Assembly: GCA_018136815.1 (NCBI GenBank) | Contig: CM030938.1 | Location: 3,484,112 to 3,548,111, forward strand | Origin: Isochrysis galbana | Taxonomy: Eukaryota; Haptophyta; Isochrysidales; Isochrysidaceae | Direction: 5' to 3' | Length of the DNA stretch: 64,000 nucleotides | Shown: piece after piece, positions 43,116-53,640 of the stretch | How the letters are laid out: the number at the start of each line of letters is the position of its first letter | Numbering within the stretch: position 1 is the stretch's first letter | Translations under genes and position numbers: made by a program | Notes under the pieces: generated by a model | Database searches by the model: none | Seen by the model: the letters and a program-made list of their open reading frames with translations, nothing else | What the model was told of the DNA's origin: nothing

Positions 43116-45335
43116 GTCAACTAAGTTTATACATAGTTCGCCCTATGGGGGGGCACGAGCCCCTCCTCTCCACTCCTCTCCTGCCATGGGGCGGGAAACA
43201 CCCATGCTCCTGGCATGCCCGATGGCTTGCCATGAGCAGACTGCTCTGGTGGCCGACTCTCTTTCTAGCAGGTTCGCCTGCCTCGCTCGCCCTGGCCTGT
43301 CGTGGCCAGCCAGCCCATCGCTCCATCGCTCCAACGCCCCCTCTCCCCCCGATCGACAGGCAGACACGTGCAAAGTGGGGACCCCTGAGGCTCAGGAGCG
43401 CCAGCAAGGGAGAGACAGGGGAGGCCAGGGCCCAACCCCAGCCTCCGGCCTCCTCTGCCCCCAGAATTGGCCTCCAAGAGCCTCCAGCCTCCAGGGGTCG
43501 CCAGAGGGCAGTTGCAGGCCTGTCGCAGGCGCGCCATCGCGCGTGCCGCAGGAGAGGGGAGAGAGAGCGCGGAGAAGGGGAGAAGCGGAGCGAGAGCTCC
43601 GACCACAGAAAAATACCTAATACCTAAGTCCCGCACCGGTTTACAGAATAAGTCGGGAGCCTGAGACTGAGGCCGCCGCCAACCCGGTAGGCATAGGACC
43701 CCTGGAGGCTCCTAGAGGCCAGCTCAGGGAGCAGAGGACGCTGGGGCTGGGTCCTTGCCTTCCCCTCCCCTGCTTCTCCCTCGTTGGCCACGACAGGCCA
43801 GGACGCGAGCCTGTGGCCTGTGGGGAAGGAAGTGGGTCCCTAGATGGAAAATACGTAATACGTATTTACCGTATTTGGCCAGAGACCAAATACATATGTA
43901 TTTGGCTGGAAACTATTGTTATAGTTTGACCTATGGAGCGTGCCGCGACCGCTCCCGAGCCCCAGGCGACCCTCGTCACCGCGCCCCACCTGGGACGCCC
44001 CATGCCGCCCGAGGCGGCTCGTCAGAAAGCCCTCTCAGAGCCCATTCAACCCATCCAAACCACACCCGCGCAGGCGCGCGGGGTGGCGAGCACTGGCACC
44101 GAAAAGGTTGCCACCATGGCTCTGCGTAGCATGCAGGGGGTCTTTGAGACCCCCTCCAACAGTGGGAAACCCTCCCACCCCAAGAGCACCTCATGTGGTG
44201 CTGCCCTCCCCATGGTGGAAACCTCTACCATCAGTGCACCCACCATGGGAGGGCACTTCACAACCATCAATCTTCCCTGGAGAGCACCCCATGCCTCTGT
44301 TTCCCAACTTGTTGACACACTTGTTTCCTTCACCCCACTCTTGTGGGCCACAAGTACCTACAGCTCAGTGCCCTGCCTTGGGCACTCTTTCAACACTAGA
44401 CTCCCTCTCCCACTCCCCCTTCACACCACAACCAACCCAAACATCACGAACCCCCTCACCCTCTGTTTCAAGCACCAAAAATTTCAACTCAAGACCCATG
44501 TTGATACACTTATCGTTTTCACCCCACTCTTGTGGGCCACAACTACCTACAACTCAATGCCCTTTGGGCCCTCTTCCAATACTTGAATCCCTCTCCCACT
44601 CCCTCTTCCAACTACAACCAACTCAAGAAGCACAAACCCCCTCGTTCTCTGTTTCAAGCACCAATAATTTCGACTCAAGACAAGAGGGAGGACATGTCTT
44701 GAGGCGGCGTCGCTGCCCATGCCTAGCGCAAGGGTATAGCGCCCCCACTCAGACATCTCCTTCCCCACAGCTCCTCTCTGAGGAGTTGCTCCTCTCCCTC
44801 CCATTAGGCCCCCTTGCCTGCGAGACCAGAACAGGATCCTGGCGTAGGGGGCTGTCTGAGTGTGGAGGGAGGGGCGCTCTGGCTAGCGCAGGTAGAAAGC
44901 TAGTGAAGAGCTGGGTGGCATAAGGGGGGAAGGGTGCTTGCGCTTGCCGCGGCAGGGTGTCCTGTCTTGAGTGAGCGCTAATCCCGTTCCTTTGCCGCGC
45001 CGCGACCCATAAAAATTTGTTAAAAATTAAATTACATATGTATTTGGCTGTATTTGAAGCGTGTCCTGGGTTGTAGGCCTCGAATGTATTTGAAATGTAT
45101 TTGGCCGGAGGCCAAATACGTATGTATTTGGTTGTATATTTGTATTTGCAGGCCCCTGCACCGTATTTCCCATCTAGGATCTAAGAGTGGGTCAGCATGG
45201 CAGTCTGCTCCTGGCAACCCATCAGGCATGCCAGGAACATGGGTGGTTCCTCCCCCATGGCATGTGGCATGGGAGGAGTGGACAGAGGGGGGGGCTCGTA
45301 CCCCCCCCCCCAGGGCGAACTAAGTATAAACTTAG
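43116..45335. mobile_element. Foldback element: two inverted copies of repeat family A with a nested hAT-like element
   Basis: The left arm (43116-43680) begins AACTAAGTTTATACATAG and follows the block order of the copy at 11100. The right arm, reading inward from 45335, begins AACTAAGTTTATACTTAG, has the same CGCCC, hairpin, CACTCC, CATGGG, CAGGAGCAGACTGC and CGGTGCGGGACTTAGG blocks, and meets the left arm near 43680. The right arm is split at 43839 by another element. No transposase is present. Short flanking target duplications could not be recognised. Confidence 0.75.
43839..45185. mobile_element. Nested hAT-like non-autonomous element, about 1.34 kb, with 8-bp target duplication
   Basis: The left end begins CCTAGATGGAAAATACG and the right end ends CGTATTTCCCATCTAGG, an inverted pair, followed by an extra ATCTAAG that looks like a 7-bp duplication of ATCTAGG. 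AGTGGGTC lies at both borders (43831-43838 and 45186-45193). The uninterrupted sequence is preserved in the copy at 11100 (inverted, GACCCACT once), proving the insertion. Subterminal CCAAATACG/CGTATTTGG motifs are dense. Inside is a ~189-bp tandem duplication (44312-44500 and 44501-44690: GTTGA-ACACTT, CACCCCACTCTTGTGGGCCACAA). Long open frames (43933-44586 and 43940-44923) are Pro/Thr-rich and match no family. Confidence 0.8.
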
Positions 45336-45451
45336 TTGGTGACTAGCCTACAAGGAGGGGGCATAGAAACGTAGACGACTTGTAAAACAAAAAGGGTCGA
45401 TCGCGGATGCGACAACCTAAGGACTGCGCGGGGAAACGAAGGGGGGGGGAG

Positions 45452-45620
<169 letters not shown>

Positions 45621-45861
45621 CGCTCGCTCGCTCGCTCTCTCTCCGTCCGCTCGGCGCTGTCGGCGCTGTCGGCTGAGATTCTCGAACGATGCAAACTGGG
45701 GGCGCGGGTGGGCGCGGGGGGCGCCGGTTGGGCGCGCGGGGGGGGAAGGGGGGGCAGCCTTCCCTCGCGCGCAGCGTCCTGGCGCGGTCTCCGCCTCTCT
45801 TCTGACGCGCTCGGATAGTTCCCCCCCTCACGACGGCGGCGAGAGAGCCCCGCGCGCGAGA

Positions 45862-45872
45862 GAGAGAGAGGA

Positions 45873-45914
<42 letters not shown>
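45862..45914. repeat. (GA)n microsatellite
   Basis: GA dinucleotides broken once (GAGGAGGGTGA), about 250 bases after the CT array and complementary to it in composition. Confidence 0.9.
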
Positions 45915-45915
<1 letters not shown>

Positions 45916-46399
45916 GAGGGGGTGGTGGTGGTGGGGCAGCGGTGGGGGGGGGGTTCCCGAGAGAAGAAGAAGAAGAACGGAGGATATACTTACTCCCTTC
46001 CTCGTCTGTCCTCTCTTCTCATGTGAGGACGGTCCTGCCGAGTGATGAGCCCGCCGACGTTTGGTGGTCAGAGAGAGGGAAAGAACTCGAGAGAGAGAGA
46101 GTGCCCGCCGTCGCAGGCGAGAAGAGAGCACCCCCCCGCCGCACCGCGTGGACAGAGGAAAGAAAGTCTCACCGCGAACCACGGATTGTTCGGTCTAGAG
46201 AACGAGCTCCTTTGCCCCGAGCTTGCGCGGAGGGGGAAAGAGGAGAGGATGGGCTCAGGATCGTCCGACCCCCGCGAGAGAGAAGGAAAGAGCGGCGAGG
46301 GCAGAACAGAAAAACCAACGGGGGGGGGAGGAGATTGCCCAGCGAGGGCGCGAGCGCAGGAGAGAGAGAGAGAGAGAAGGAGGGGGGAAGGGGGGGAGG

Positions 46400-48934
46400 A
46401 TGGCGCCCGTGGAGGCTCTGCGCTCCGCCGCGGCCGCCGCGGCTGTCTCGGCGCGGACCGCAGCGAAGGAGGCGAGTGTGGCAGCCGAGGCGGCGGCGAC
46501 GCTCGCTGGCCGGTTGCCCAAGCTCGCCAAGACCGCGGAGGGCGCCCGCAAGGCCCACGAGAAGGCTGGCGGCACGAGCGCGACCGCCGGCGACGGCTCA
46601 GCAGCGGAGATCTCGTACACGATCAAGAACGACAAGTGGCTGATCTGCGACCTGTGCAAGATGAAGGTGCGCAACGAATCGTTTGAGACGCAGCGTCATA
46701 GAGGCACTTGCACAGGCGTCAACGGCGTGCAAGCCGCTGACCCCGCCAAGCTGGCCGCACTCGAGGCCGCTGTGCAGAAGGCTGCCAAAGAGCTTGCGGA
46801 TGCGGAGGCTGACGCCAGGGCGGCGGCGGAGGAGGCCGCAGCAGCAGCCGCGCGTGCCAAGGCAGCAGAAGAGGCCGAGGCTGAGGCGAAGCGCGCCTTG
46901 GCCCAGGCGGAGGAGGAGGAAGAGGCGTCGGCAGGTGTTCTGGAGGTTCAGCCCAAGGCAGAGACACCGACTTTTGCGCCCGCCGAGGCAGCACCAGTGG
47001 AGGTGGAAGGGGACGCGGCTCCGGCGGCAGAGGCGGAGGTGAAGTCATCGGACCTGGATGCACCTCAGGCGGCGATGGCCCCGGCGCCGGCGAGTTTACC
47101 TGGCGGCGGCGTGCCTCCCTGTACGGAACGTGACCTTGCGGAGAAGAAGGCCGAGGCGGCGGCCGCAGCAGGCGCTGCCAAGGCGGCCGAGGCGGCCGCG
47201 GCTGACGCGCGCGCTTTGGTCACAAAGCTTGCCAAAGCCGCCGAGAGCACACGTAAGGCCAAGGAGAAGGCGGAAGGCGCGTCGGATGGTGGAGGCGGTG
47301 GCGGCGGTAGCAGCGAGATCTCGTACACGATCAAGAACGACAAGTGGCTCATCTGCGACCTCTGCAAGACGAAAGTGCGGAACGAGTCATTCGAGACGCA
47401 GAAGCACCGAGGCGCGTGTACCGGCCTTAATGGTGGGCCTGCGCCCGATCCACAGAAGCTCGCGGCGCTCGAGGCAGCCGTGACGAAGGCTGCTAAGGAG
47501 CTATCGGACGCGCAGGCTGAGGTCACGGCTTTGGAGGCCAAAGCAGCAGCTGCAATTCAAAAAGCCAAGGCGGCTGCGGAGGTGGAGGCCGCCGCACTCG
47601 CTGCCGCGAGAAGGAGTGAGACGGCCGCCTCCGCTGCCGAGAAGTCGGCAGAAGCTGAGGCTGAGAGCGCTGCGGCCGAGGAGGCGGTGGCAGCCGAGGA
47701 GAAGGCGACCAAGGACGTCGCAGCGGCCGAGGAGGAGTCAGCTGAGAAAGCAACGGAGGCCGAGAAGGCGGAGGAGGCCAAGAAGGCCGCAGAGGCCGAG
47801 AAGGCCGCAGCCGAGAAGGCCGCAGCCGAGAAGGCGGCGGCCGAGAAGGCCGCAGCCGAGAAGGCCGCAGCCGAGAAGGCCGCAGCCGAGAAGGCCGCAG
47901 CCGAGAAGGCCGCAGCCGAGAAGGCCGCAGCCGAGAAGGCCGCAGCCGAGAAGGCCGCAGCCGAGAAGGCCGCAGCCGAGAAGGCCGCAGCCGTGCGAGC
48001 TGCTCTTGACAAGAAGGCTGAGGATGAGGCGAGCAAGCAGCGGGCTGATGCAGCACTGGAGGCTAAGGCGCGCGAGGAAAAGGAGGCCGAAGCGGCAGCT
48101 CAAGCATCAGCAGCGGCAGCTAGAGCTGAGGAAGAGAAAGCCCGATGGGCTGCTGATGAGCAGGCGGCTCACGATGCCCAAGCTGCACGTGACCGTAAGA
48201 TGCAGGTCGAGGCTGAGGCGGCGGAAGTCGCCCGTTTGGCTAGCATGGGTCCCGAGGAACTCGCCGTTGAGAAGGCGGAGCAGCAGGCCCGTGAGCTTGC
48301 GGCGCAGGTCACCAACGGGTCGAGCTCCTTGCCTCGCGCTCTGCTCGAATTGCGTGCCGAGGCGGCCCTGCACCAGGCGAAGAAGATGCGCGCCGAATTT
48401 TCCGCATCACAGGCTGCACGCGAAGCGGAGGCGTCGGCGCGTCGGAGGGCGATGTACACTGCGGGTGGTCTCTCGTCGGGCTCGAGCGAGTCGGGCAAAT
48501 CAGCATACCGGTCTCAGGGGGGCGCACCCTCAAAGCTCAGCACAGTTCGACTATCGTCGCTGCGCCAACGCATCGAGTCGGACTTGGATCCTTCCCTCAT
48601 GCGCGGCGGTCGCCCTCTTTTTGCTGTTGCCGCCTCGCAGAAAACGGTTCAGCCCATCCACACACGTCAGCCTTCGCGTCGCAGTGAGAATGGCCTCAAC
48701 CCCTCCCAGCCCCCGCTACGGAACCATTCGTCGGGATCGCTCAAGGGCCTCTCGGAGCGATCGCCTATAAAGCCAACCCTCCGTCTCGCCTTGTCAAACT
48801 GTGGCTCTTTACATTCGGGGTGGAATGGGAAGGCCCCCGAGCCTTCTCCTCATCGAGGCGGGCGCACGATAGGGCGTAGTGTGTCCACAACGACCAAGTC
48901 ACCGAACAAGTCGAGCGCTGCGGGTCACGAGTAG
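46400..48934 (+). CDS. Ala/Glu/Lys-rich coiled-coil protein with a duplicated C2HC finger
   Basis: 844 aa from the ATG at 46400. Two near-identical modules occur at about residues 72-115 and 308-350: EISYTIKNDKWLICDLCK, then KVRNESFETQ and a HRG(T/A)C ending. Each gives C-x2-C-x13-H-x3-C, a likely zinc site (first Cys at 83 and 319). Each module is preceded by an Ala-rich helix ending in KAHEKA/KAKEKA and followed by an Ala-rich heptad-like helix. Residues about 467-532 are some 13 copies of EKAAA coded by a 15-bp minisatellite (AAGGCCGCAGCCGAG units). The C-terminal ~200 residues are Ser/Arg/Gly-rich and probably disordered. No leader, membrane segment or known domain. It may be a cytoskeletal or nuclear scaffold; that is a guess. 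Confidence 0.65.
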   Translation: MAPVEALRSAAAAAAVSARTAAKEASVAAEAAATLAGRLPKLAKTAEGARKAHEKAGGTSATAGDGSAAEISYTIKNDKWLICDLCKMKVRNESFETQRHRGTCTGVNGVQAADPAKLAALEAAVQKAAKELADAEADARAAAEEAAAAAARAKAAEEAEAEAKRALAQAEEEEEASAGVLEVQPKAETPTFAPAEAAPVEVEGDAAPAAEAEVKSSDLDAPQAAMAPAPASLPGGGVPPCTERDLAEKKAEAAAAAGAAKAAEAAAADARALVTKLAKAAESTRKAKEKAEGASDGGGGGGGSSEISYTIKNDKWLICDLCKTKVRNESFETQKHRGACTGLNGGPAPDPQKLAALEAAVTKAAKELSDAQAEVTALEAKAAAAIQKAKAAAEVEAAALAAARRSETAASAAEKSAEAEAESAAAEEAVAAEEKATKDVAAAEEESAEKATEAEKAEEAKKAAEAEKAAAEKAAAEKAAAEKAAAEKAAAEKAAAEKAAAEKAAAEKAAAEKAAAEKAAAEKAAAEKAAAVRAALDKKAEDEASKQRADAALEAKAREEKEAEAAAQASAAAARAEEEKARWAADEQAAHDAQAARDRKMQVEAEAAEVARLASMGPEELAVEKAEQQARELAAQVTNGSSSLPRALLELRAEAALHQAKKMRAEFSASQAAREAEASARRRAMYTAGGLSSGSSESGKSAYRSQGGAPSKLSTVRLSSLRQRIESDLDPSLMRGGRPLFAVAASQKTVQPIHTRQPSRRSENGLNPSQPPLRNHSSGSLKGLSERSPIKPTLRLALSNCGSLHSGWNGKAPEPSPHRGGRTIGRSVSTTTKSPNKSSAAGHE
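47790..47995 (+). repeat. In-frame 15-bp minisatellite coding EKAAA
   Basis: About 13 near-perfect units of GAGAAGGCCGCAGCC; one unit differs (GCGGCGGCC). The near identity at synonymous sites shows recent expansion or homogenisation rather than protein-level selection alone. Confidence 0.95.
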
Positions 48935-49796
48935 CGCGCCGTAGAAGGAGCTGAGTGGCACACGCCATCCCCTCTTCGAGAATATCAAATGCAGGTCTTC
49001 GTCACACCTGACCATTTCTGGCCAGACATGGCGCACTTGACGAGACTTACCAATATCGCCATGGGCACTTCCGCCTTGTCAGACGCTACAAGGTTCCAAG
49101 CCCGGATACTGGTCGGGATCAACCATGGTAACATCCTCAAGCCGCTTAGCAATGGCCTCTTTACGCCAAGCCAGCTGAGCGCGCTGGGATCGCGCTATCG
49201 CCAATGATTGCTCATGTACTACGCCGTTGATTGGTCCAAGCTGACCTCGAGTTGTGATTCACACAGCCACGCCCCCAAGTCGATGTTGGGCCAAGATGTG
49301 GCCGCGGACTTGGGATCCTATGAGATGTACTACCCCACCGGAAAAGCCATGCTGCTCGTTCTAGAATCGTTGTAGTAGAAGCGCTAAACTATCCTGACGT
49401 CTTGCATAACATGTGCACATCGCGCCGGTCACCACCTTCGTTCGAGGTTTGTCTCCGCCACCCGTGCGTCCGTGAGTATAGTCTGCGCTCAGCGTGTCGT
49501 ATAGGTGACTGTACGGCCAGCAGCAGCAGACAAGTAGCACAAGTAATGGAGCATCGTGTTCGACGTCGTAGCTCCCCTCGTGCTGCGACTCTAACACAGG
49601 ATGGAACCCAGCACATAGTTCGTGTTCCATCAAAAGTTGTCAGATTTGGTTTGAGCGATCGAACGTCATTTTCCTTTTGTGCTCCCCTTAGCTCAAGACT
49701 GACAACTTGTTCATAAACGCCCTGGTTACATAAGCTCAAGCTCCCAGCGGCACTCCCTACCGCCTATACTTGCTGACATGGCGGAGATCCAAAATA
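48935..49796. other. Intergenic, no gene seen
   Basis: 3' flank of the C2HC protein gene, then mid-GC sequence with short frames only. Confidence 0.35.
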
Positions 49797-51748
49797 CTGT
49801 AACTAAGTTTATACTTGGTTTACCCATGGGGGGGCACGAGCCCCCCGGGGAGGCGACGTTGGCGAACGTGGGGGAATGGACGGGGGGGGAATCGGGGGAG
49901 GAGGGGGGCGGGCGGGTATGGAGAGATGTGGTGTGGAGGGAAAGGGGGTCGGCAGGCGTCGAGGGGAGAGACGGGGGAAAAGAAGGCGGGATGGTAGTGA
50001 GTGAGGCCGTGGGCGGGGATGAAGGGATGCTGAGGGTCGTATGGGAAGGGTGCGGCGTGCGGCGGCGGTGTGCGGTGTGGTGGGGGTGCTGATGGGTGAA
50101 TGGGGGGCTTTGGATGGGGTGGGCGGGTTGGAAGGCGGGGGGGGAGCTCGGGAAGAAGACGGGCGCGTGTGGGTGTGGGGAAAGAAGGCTGTGGAGGGAA
50201 GGGTGTGTGAGGTCCATGTTGTGAGTGTAGCGGGCGTCGCGCGTCGCGGATGAGAGGTGCGACTTGGACTAGTGCGTGGTGGGGTTGTCAATTGGGGTGG
50301 TGGAGGTGGGGGTGGTGCTGTGGTGGGTTGGGTGGATCGGTGGGGTGCGGAGAGGCTGGGCAGTGGGGATGGGGGACGAAGGGAGCGGAAGGGAGTGGGG
50401 AGTAGAAGTGTGGCTGCGTTGGCGTCGCTGGAAGGGACGGTGCGATCGACGGATGGGATGATGGGACTATGCTGTCTGTTGTGTGGTTTGCTGTGCTGCC
50501 TGTGGTGCTGGCTGATGGTGCTGTGGGGTGGGGGCAATGGTGTTCGGGGACGAAGGAGGGAGACGGCTTGAGGGAGCGTGTGCTGGTGCTGGGTGTGAGG
50601 GTGAGTCGACCCCTCCGCTACCATGTTGTTCGTGGACTGTGGTTGGTGTGTTGGTGACTGGGCCTGGCTGTGATTGGAGTGGTGGTGATGTGTCTGGTAT
50701 GGAGCTGTGTGTGTGGGAGTGTGGGGACTGCGAGTGTGGGCTGAGGGTGTTCGGGGGCTCGGCATGACACGAAGAGTACCGATTCTCAGTTTGCATGACG
50801 ATACACAACGGACGAGAGCACACGAGAGGGACAGGAGGACGAGAGGACAGAGGCTGCTCGGGAGCGATGGCGCTGGGAAACAACAAGACGGAAAAGGGTA
50901 GACACGGGGAAAAGGGGGGGGCGGAAAACAATAGGAACTTGGAGAGGATAGAAGATATGGACGAAGGGAACGGGGCACTGGCGGGTCGGGGAGGGGGCGG
51001 GGCGCGGGAAAACCCCGACCCCGCTGGCCAAGGACCAAGGAAACAAGGGGAAGACCGGGATTACATGGGAAAGCACAAGGGAGGGATCTCGGCTGCATGC
51101 GGGCGCGGAGAGAGGGAGGAGAGGGAAGGGCGGGGTGCCGGGAGGGGAGACACGTTCTAAGAATAGAGCATGTCGTGGGGCATGGAGGGCGTTCGCGCGC
51201 TCCCCCTAACGCAACAGCCGCCATTTTCTCGTCGAGGCGGCGAGAGGAGATTCGTCGGAGGGGGAGGCAGATGTCGGAGCAGGTAAGGGGGGGGGGGGCT
51301 GGGGATTTCTTGGACATCCAGAGGAGGTGGGGAAGAGTGTAGAGTCCCGATTAAAAAGGCGCGTGAATGACCAGGACCACGTGCGCTGGTACCTTCATTG
51401 TTCATTGAGAGGACACGTACGTGCGCCATTCGGGCACTCTAGCATAGCACGCAAGTGCTGACAGGCGGAGATCCCGGGGAGGCAGATTTTAGGTAACCGA
51501 AACTTCAATCGACCCAGTCCGCATGGCGTCACATTCAGTGCAAAGCGCAAAGCGCAAGGACGTGGATAGTAGCATTAGGTATGTAAGAAACTCACAGAGA
51601 GGAGCAGTATGCAGCCACCACGCCATCTCTTGTGGGGCGGCTGTGGGAGCGGAATTTCAAGCGTTTAATCTAGCAGCTCTCGGCCCCATAGGTAAGCTGT
51701 GAACTCACGGCATATCTACAGCATATTGCGTGGCCACAGAACATTCGA
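49797..51748. other. Repeat-A end followed by strand-asymmetric G/T- and G/A-rich DNA
   Basis: 49799-49845 is the start of repeat family A (AACTAAGTTTATACTTGG and the GGGGGGGCACGAGCCCCCC hairpin) but the following sequence is unrelated to the other copies. From 49850 to 50760 the plus strand is very G- and T-rich with TGTGG/GGTGG runs, then purine-rich to about 51130. A 502-codon minus-strand frame (51317-49809) is a Pro/Ser/Thr/His composition artefact. 51350-51748 has no gene; it is the 3' flank of the ankyrin gene. Confidence 0.5.
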
Positions 51749-52582
51749 TCAGGCTCCCTTGATTTCCTGGAGGACACGAACTACATCCCACGCATGCGAC
51801 TCTTTCGCAATCATGAGAGGTGTGATCCCACCCATTGACGCATTCGGATCGGCTCCAGCCTCTAGAAGTGCGCTGGCACCGATGGGTAAGTTGTTGGAAG
51901 CCATACGGTGCAGGGGGGTGAATCCATAGGTGTCCTTGGCCTCAATGTTGCCACCACGCGCAATGATGAGTGAGGTGACCGTTTGGCCCTTTTGAGACAT
52001 GCCGCACATGTGCAAAGGTGTAGCCCCACCCGTGGACACCTCGTTCACTGCATTAGGAATCTCGTCCAGAAGCTTCTCAACAGCAGCTCGGCCCTGTTGA
52101 ATTGCTTTGCTCATGCGTGTGTAGCCAGTGCCATCGTAAACAGGCCCAGGTCGGGGGTTGTGTCCCTGGTACTGCTCGCCCCAGACAATGGCACCTTTCG
52201 CATCCCGAAGAACGTTGCCGCCGTAGACTAAGAGAATGGGGGGGACACAGCGAGTGGGCAGAGGTCTGTCTCAAAGTCGGATACCTGCGTATGCCCATAA
52301 GGGCCACTGCGAAATTAGGCACAACGAACGGAACGGCTGCCAAGCAATTGGGCTACCATGGCTCGGGGGGAGAGAGTGGAAGTGAGGTGCAAGGAGGTGC
52401 ATCGGGGGCAGGCTCGCACTGAGCTAACACTCACTCCCAGCGCCGACGGTATCTGCGTACGGGTCGAATCCATCGCTGTCTGTCTGTCCAGGCGTGCCGT
52501 ACTTCTCGGCCATCCCCTTGGCGTGTGGGTCATGCGTGATGCGCACGCCGTCAGAGCGGTAGTAGGTGACTGGCTGGGACAT
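51749..52582 (-). CDS. Small ankyrin-repeat protein, two exons
   Basis: Exons 52582-52435 and 52227-51749 (minus strand), GT-AG intron 52228-52434 (207 bp), joined in phase 1 as DTVGAG|IYGGNVLRD; 208 aa. The N-terminal half (MSQPVTYYRSDGVRITHDPH, then QYQGHNPRPGPVYDGTGYT) is a non-repeat module. The C-terminal half has three ankyrin units: TGGATPLHMCGM..., YGFTPLHRMASNNLPIGASALLEAGADPN and GGITPLMIAKESHAWDVVRVL. The start at 52582 is the first ATG; the frame is open further upstream with a hydrophobic stretch (SLLAAITTPALSLRLLST) that has no ATG, so a leader-coding upstream exon joining at the CTTGCAG before it is possible. Likely a protein-binding adaptor. Confidence 0.7.
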
Positions 52583-53097
52583 GCCTCTCGCAGTGATGAA
52601 GACTGTCGAGAGCAAGCGTAGCGAGAGGGCTGGCGTCGTGATGGCTGCAAGCAGAGAGAGGAAGAGGGATGGGGCGGGACGGCGGGTACAGGCCGGGCGA
52701 GAAACCCAGGAGGCAGGGAAGAGAAGGGAAAGGGTCGGAATCTGAGCGTTAGTTACCTCTACTTTTCCTCTCTTCAATATATCGCCGCCCTCTCTTCCCC
52801 CCCCCCCCCCGACTCCGGCCGCCGAGCGTCGGAACGGAGGAAGTTTCCCGGATATCGCATCGGAAAATCATGCCTCATCTTCTTACTTCTTAACCCTACT
52901 TAAGTACATAACGCTTAGTCCTCCAGCATCGACATTCGTAGAATCGCTATTAGAGGGTTTTTGAGAAGGTTTCACTCGGATTTCACTCGGGTTTCACTCC
53001 GGGGTTTCACTTGCTCGACTACCGAGTAAAGCCGGGTGAAACCCGAGGAAGACAACGTTCTGCAAAAGGCCTGCCGGCAGCGCGACGGGTTTCACGC
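52583..53097. other. 5' flank of the ankyrin gene
   Basis: A C homopolymer at 52797-52810, AT-richer sequence, and four short direct copies of TTTCACTCGG/GGTTTCACT at 52968-53025. No gene. Confidence 0.35.
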
Positions 53098-53640
53098 CTA
53101 GTTGGGAGATACGTATTCACCGTATTTGGCCGAAGGCCAAATACAGACCGTATTTGCCGTATTTGAAACCCCCTCTATGTGCCCCTCCGTATTTGGACGG
53201 TGGCGCGCGCCCGCACACGCTAGCAGCCGCCCGCGCGGCGGCGCGGCGCGAGGCATCTCACCTCAACAACTTCTCAACGAGCTCAACACTGGGACTCACA
53301 TTCGCATCACCAACCCACTGCTCCTCCCCATCCCCATCACTATCCTCATCACTCTCCCATGGCACAACATCAGGTTTCCAAGCAGCACTCTGGGAACGCA
53401 TCTGCACATGCATGGACTCATGACAAAAAACCAGCTTATCTGCCACCTGATGGGACATTCGCGACCGAGCTTGAGAATGTATTTGGCCATACACTGACCA
53501 ATTGCGTTCGGCGGCCGATGCAGCGACGGGTTGGGACAGAACTTGTTGTGCAATCGATGCAAGCATAGGGACATGCTTGCCATACATCATCCACCATTGC
53601 GACGGTTCCATAACCTTGGCGTTCTCCAATACTGACGGCC
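53098..53640. mobile_element. hAT element, truncated: one terminus plus transposase C-terminal end
   Basis: The left end CCTAGTTGGGAGATACG resembles the terminus at 43839 and is followed by the same CCAAATAC/CGTATTTG subterminal motifs. The minus-strand transposase remnant (53258-53629) begins about 160 bases inside. This links the CTAGATGGGAAATACG family of non-autonomous elements to a hAT transposase. The opposite end is missing. Confidence 0.7.
53258..53629 (-). pseudogene. hAT transposase C-terminal remnant
   Basis: About 123 codons: PSQWWMMYGKHVPMLASIAQ, then LSQPVAASAAERNWSVYGQI followed by HSQARSRMSHQVADKLVFCH. This is the hAT dimerisation domain (P..W...G...P.L...A...LS.P.ASAAERNWS....IHS..R.R), ending in an acidic tail (DEDSDGDGEE). 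No ATG at the start; the N-terminal zinc finger and catalytic core are absent. Confidence 0.75.

Noticed and set aside
43933-44923. 217- and 327-codon overlapping plus-strand frames in the nested hAT-like element
   Set aside because: Low-complexity Pro/Thr/Ser, partly produced by the 189-bp tandem duplication, no transposase motifs and no splice signals that improve them.
47065-48103. Antisense frames opposite the EKAAA protein
   Set aside because: Shadows of an Ala-codon-rich gene (poly Ser-Ala or Leu-Gly).
49809-51317. 502-codon minus-strand open frame
   Set aside because: Pro/Ser/Thr/His-rich throughout, follows the strand asymmetry of the DNA, ends inside the repeat-A terminus and shows no domain.
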